A DNA stretch of 8,950 nucleotides from Planctomycetota bacterium. Its GTDB lineage: Bacteria; Planctomycetota; GCA-002687715; DRQF01. The stretch is from contig WFTN01000126.1 in assembly GCA_015485455.1 (NCBI GenBank), positions 1-8,950 on the forward strand, given 5' to 3'. Positions 7,250 through 8,950 of the stretch are shown piece by piece (the first letter of the stretch is position 1; each line of letters begins with the position of its first letter). The notes beneath the pieces are model-generated. The model saw only the letters and a program-made list of their open reading frames with translations. It was not told where the DNA came from and searched no databases. The translations under genes were made by a program, and so were the position numbers.

Positions 7250-7379
7250 GGCAACGATTTCCACCTCAAAACAAATGATTCCCAAGTATCCGACCCGCAT
7301 TTTGAGCTCAAGAGAGGACAAACGGAGAGAATTGCTGTAGGCTGAGAAGTTCCCAACACAACTGCAGCGGAGAAGAAAT
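7250..7379. promoter_or_regulatory. Divergent intergenic region, methyltransferase and CBS gene
   Basis: The two genes are transcribed away from each other, so both promoters should lie within about 80-130 bases here. On the minus strand a weak pair, TTGTGT (7361-7356) and TACAGC (7339-7334) with a 16-base spacer, would start transcription near 7327 and allow the ATG at 7300 or 7249. On the plus strand no convincing pair was found. The hexamers are poor matches, so the call rests mainly on gene orientation. Confidence 0.4.
7369..7372 (+). promoter_or_regulatory. Ribosome binding site of the CBS-domain gene
   Basis: GGAG stands 7 bases before the ATG at 7380, supporting that start codon. Confidence 0.6.
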
Positions 7380-7925
7380 ATGGATCCCCTTTATGACCCC
7401 ATCGCCGTCGAAGAAGAGAATTACTTCGAAGTGATCCTGAGAACCCACTGGGAGCAACATTCTGGTGGCGAACGACTTAACATCTCCTTGGGAGAACTGG
7501 CACTCAGACCCGCCATCTGCTCTCTGCCCACAGATTCCCTCCGCTCCGTCATCAGCCTGATGCAAGAAAATGAGGTGGGATCCGCCATTATTGCAGAAGA
7601 CAGCAAAGTATTGGGGATTTTTACGGAAAGAGATGTTCTCAATAAAGTCGTCTTATCCCAGGTAGATTTGGATTCCACCCCTGTACAAGAATTCATGTCA
7701 CGAAATCCAGACACTTTAGGAATCCGTGATTCTGTCTCTTTCGCCATTAACCTGATGACCGACAGTCATTGCCGCCATATTCCTGTCACCAACAAGAACG
7801 GGAGGCCCACTCATGTGGTCAGCATGCGGGACCTAGCCTCTTTTCTCGCAGATTGTTATCCCGAGGAGGTCATGAACCTGCCCCCGCAAGCAGGACAGTA
7901 TGCCGCCAGTCGAGACGGTGGTTAA
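7380..7925 (+). CDS. Two-CBS-domain protein
   Basis: The 181-residue protein consists almost wholly of a CBS pair, the module that binds adenine nucleotides or related ligands and senses energy state or regulates a partner. CBS1 spans about residues 38-96 and has the typical pattern of a helix (DSLRSVISLMQENEVG), strand SAIIAEDSKVLGI and exit motif FTERDVL (81-87). CBS2 spans about 101-160, with VQEFMSRNPDTL at its start and VVSMRDLASFL (146-156) at its end. The first 37 residues are acidic and unassigned. There is no signal peptide, membrane segment or second catalytic domain, so it is a stand-alone cytoplasmic CBS protein. A GGAG site supports the start. The gene ends 10 bases from the stop of the convergent rsmE, with no terminator between. 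Its partner and ligand cannot be told from the sequence. Confidence 0.92.
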   Translation: MDPLYDPIAVEEENYFEVILRTHWEQHSGGERLNISLGELALRPAICSLPTDSLRSVISLMQENEVGSAIIAEDSKVLGIFTERDVLNKVVLSQVDLDSTPVQEFMSRNPDTLGIRDSVSFAINLMTDSHCRHIPVTNKNGRPTHVVSMRDLASFLADCYPEEVMNLPPQAGQYAASRDGG

Positions 7926-7935
7926 GCCAAGGCGA

Positions 7936-8700
7936 CTAATCTTCGAGCCCAAATTGATCTGAGCCTAACTGCTGAAGGAGTTGAACTTGGGCCACCAATG
8001 TGGTGAGAGCGGTTTCGACTCTTAAGACCCTCGGACCTAAATTCACTGCTGAAAACCCGTGAGTTCCCAAAAGCTCGCATTCAAATGGCGTCCATCCTCT
8101 TTCTGGGCCAATGGCTATTGTCGTTTCCTGAGAATCGACCAGAGAAACTCGGCTCATAGGAATAGAGTCGTAGGGATGGGCCAGCAAGCGGTTGGACTGT
8201 GGCCACAAGGAATCCATGGAATCTTCGACAAAAGGGCGAAAAAGGCGATAGATCTCTAACTTCGGTATCCGCGTATCGCAGGCTTGCTCCAGGCCTTCCA
8301 GGAGGGCCAACCTCAAGTTCTCTTCTTCCAAGAGATCGGATTGAAAATAGCTTTTCTCCACATGCCAGCTACGGACCAAACAAATGGACGCAACCCCGAG
8401 GGCGGCCAAGTGACTTAAGACGCGACCCAGAACTTTTGGTCGCGGCATAGCTAAGAGTATGTGGATGAGGGGGAGGGTTGTGCTGGGCTTTCCTGCGGGA
8501 TCTAAATTGTGGCGGAGAACGACGGAATCCCCCACAGATTCAACAACGCCTTCTCCCTGGGGGCCATCGGGGAAACCGATTCGAATGGACGACCCCACCC
8601 TCACGTCCAGGACATCAACCAAATGATCCCGCCTAGACCCGACAAGCCGAATGAGATGGGGAGATTCAACCTCCTCTGGTCGAGCCAGCAGAAGATTCAA
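7936..8700 (-). CDS. rsmE: 16S rRNA (uracil-1498-N3)-methyltransferase RsmE
   Basis: RsmE methylates N3 of U1498 in 16S rRNA of the assembled small subunit, using S-adenosylmethionine through a SPOUT knotted fold. The 254-residue length is normal for the family. Residues 1-70 would be the PUA-like RNA-binding domain. The SPOUT part begins near IHILLAMPRPK (79-89), includes EGLEQACDTRIPKLEI (135-150), and ends with the cofactor-binding motifs IGPERGW (197-203) and LGPRVLRVETA (221-231). Family members usually read GPEGG, so Arg at the fourth position is a variant. The start is TTG at 8700: an in-frame TGA lies three codons upstream, and the ATG ten bases upstream is out of frame. The gene follows the RraB-like gene by 66 bases on the same strand and may share its transcript. 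Confidence 0.93.
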   Translation of the reverse strand: MNLLLARPEEVESPHLIRLVGSRRDHLVDVLDVRVGSSIRIGFPDGPQGEGVVESVGDSVVLRHNLDPAGKPSTTLPLIHILLAMPRPKVLGRVLSHLAALGVASICLVRSWHVEKSYFQSDLLEEENLRLALLEGLEQACDTRIPKLEIYRLFRPFVEDSMDSLWPQSNRLLAHPYDSIPMSRVSLVDSQETTIAIGPERGWTPFECELLGTHGFSAVNLGPRVLRVETALTTLVAQVQLLQQLGSDQFGLED

Positions 8701-8717
8701 AAGAATTCATCCAGAGC

Positions 8718-8762
8718 GCCCTTTGCTGGACTGCAAGTCGGGCTCAAGGTCGAACAAAGGGC
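8718..8762 (-). repeat. Inverted repeat ahead of rsmE
   Basis: The arms 8718-8725 and 8755-8762 are perfect 8-base complements (GCCCTTTG and CAAAGGGC) separated by 29 bases, with a small GACT/AGTC hairpin (8729-8739) inside. It fills the spacer between the RraB-like gene and the TTG start of rsmE. No T tract follows on either strand. It could be a processing or attenuator-like structure, or an operator, but there is no direct evidence for any of these. Confidence 0.45.
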
Positions 8763-8776
8763 CTGATTAGTCAGGC
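8761..8776 (-). terminator. Weak hairpin at the end of the RraB-like gene
   Basis: GCCTGA and TCAGGC form a perfect 6-bp stem with a CTAA loop that includes the TAA stop of the upstream gene. The following bases (CCTTTGTT on the minus strand) are only partly T-rich, so termination would be leaky at best. It shares two bases with the arm of the larger inverted repeat, so the two structures compete. Confidence 0.3.
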
Positions 8777-8950
8777 TTAACGGCACCCTCATAGTCTTCC
8801 GCTTTTCCGGACAGATGACCATCGCAGCCAGTATTGTCATGGCCACCATCCAGGGGCACGACCTCAGCACTCCAACCGTCGAACTTAGCATCGGCCTTAG
8901 TCGCCAGCTCAATCCAAATGGGACGAAACTCATCGAGAACAGCCAAAGCC
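8767..8950 (-). CDS. RraB-like protein, C-terminal 60 residues (5' end outside window)
   Basis: The minus-strand frame entering from the right edge codes for 60 residues and ends at TAA (8769-8767). The segment ELATKADAKFDGWSAEVVP resembles the end of the RraB family, where a helix is followed by (Y/F)DGW, as in E. coli RraB (LAEKFDVEYDGWGTYFE). Known RraB binds RNase E and lowers its activity. The tail after it is polar and acidic (HDNTGCDGHLSGKAEDYEG), also like RraB. Only about half or less of the usual length is visible, and the start is missing, so family assignment rests on one motif. The gene may be cotranscribed with rsmE downstream. Confidence 0.55.
   Translation of the reverse strand, partial: ALAVLDEFRPIWIELATKADAKFDGWSAEVVPLDGGHDNTGCDGHLSGKAEDYEGAVKPD

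Noticed and set aside
7308..7747. Minus-strand ORFs opposite the start of the CBS gene (7308-7565, 7421-7747)
   Set aside because: They overlap a strongly supported CBS-domain gene and have no family features.
8697..8933. Minus-strand 78-codon ORF over the RraB-like fragment
   Set aside because: The alternative frame here gives a motif matching RraB (FDGW), while this frame gives no recognisable family and would run into the rsmE start.

Overview
The window is moderately GC-rich (about half G+C by eye), densely coded, and looks like the chromosome of a Gram-negative bacterium. The clues are a lipobox-type signal peptide leading into a very large repetitive surface protein, a 16S rRNA m3U1498 methyltransferase of the RsmE type, and a fragment resembling the RNase E inhibitor RraB. 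The style (large Ig-like lipoproteins, RsmE with an IGPExGW motif) suggests a deltaproteobacterial or Bdellovibrionota-like lineage. That placement is an inference with low confidence.

Positions 1-5400 are one uninterrupted minus-strand reading frame that runs off the left edge. It encodes the N-terminal 1800 or so codons of a giant lipoprotein: a signal peptide with an LTAC lipobox, a Gly/Ser linker, then 15 complete Ig-like repeats of 107-112 residues and most of a sixteenth. Repeats join at a KDT-x-x-P type linker. The repeats farthest from the N terminus (R12-R16, positions 1-1599) resemble each other more than the rest, and tryptophan appears only in them.

Positions 5401-5968 separate this gene from its upstream neighbour. 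They hold a doubtful 70-codon ORF whose stop codon overlaps the first ATG of the giant gene. They also hold a structured stretch on the plus strand ending in a near-perfect intrinsic terminator (5877-5911) that no recognised gene needs. Just before the terminator is a stable hairpin with seven C residues in its loop. Together these look like a small RNA gene.

Positions 5969-7249 (minus) encode a beta-type amino DNA methyltransferase fused to a staphylococcal-nuclease-like domain that has lost its catalytic residues. No restriction enzyme lies beside it. A divergent intergenic region separates it from a two-CBS-domain protein (7380-7925, plus). The CBS gene converges with rsmE (7936-8700, minus, TTG start), leaving 10 bases between the stop codons. 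Upstream of rsmE, after a spacer with inverted repeats, is the 3' end of an RraB-like gene (8767-8950, minus). These right-hand genes look like housekeeping and regulatory functions, and nothing in the sequence ties them functionally to the giant lipoprotein. No tRNA, rRNA, CRISPR, transposase or attachment site was seen.
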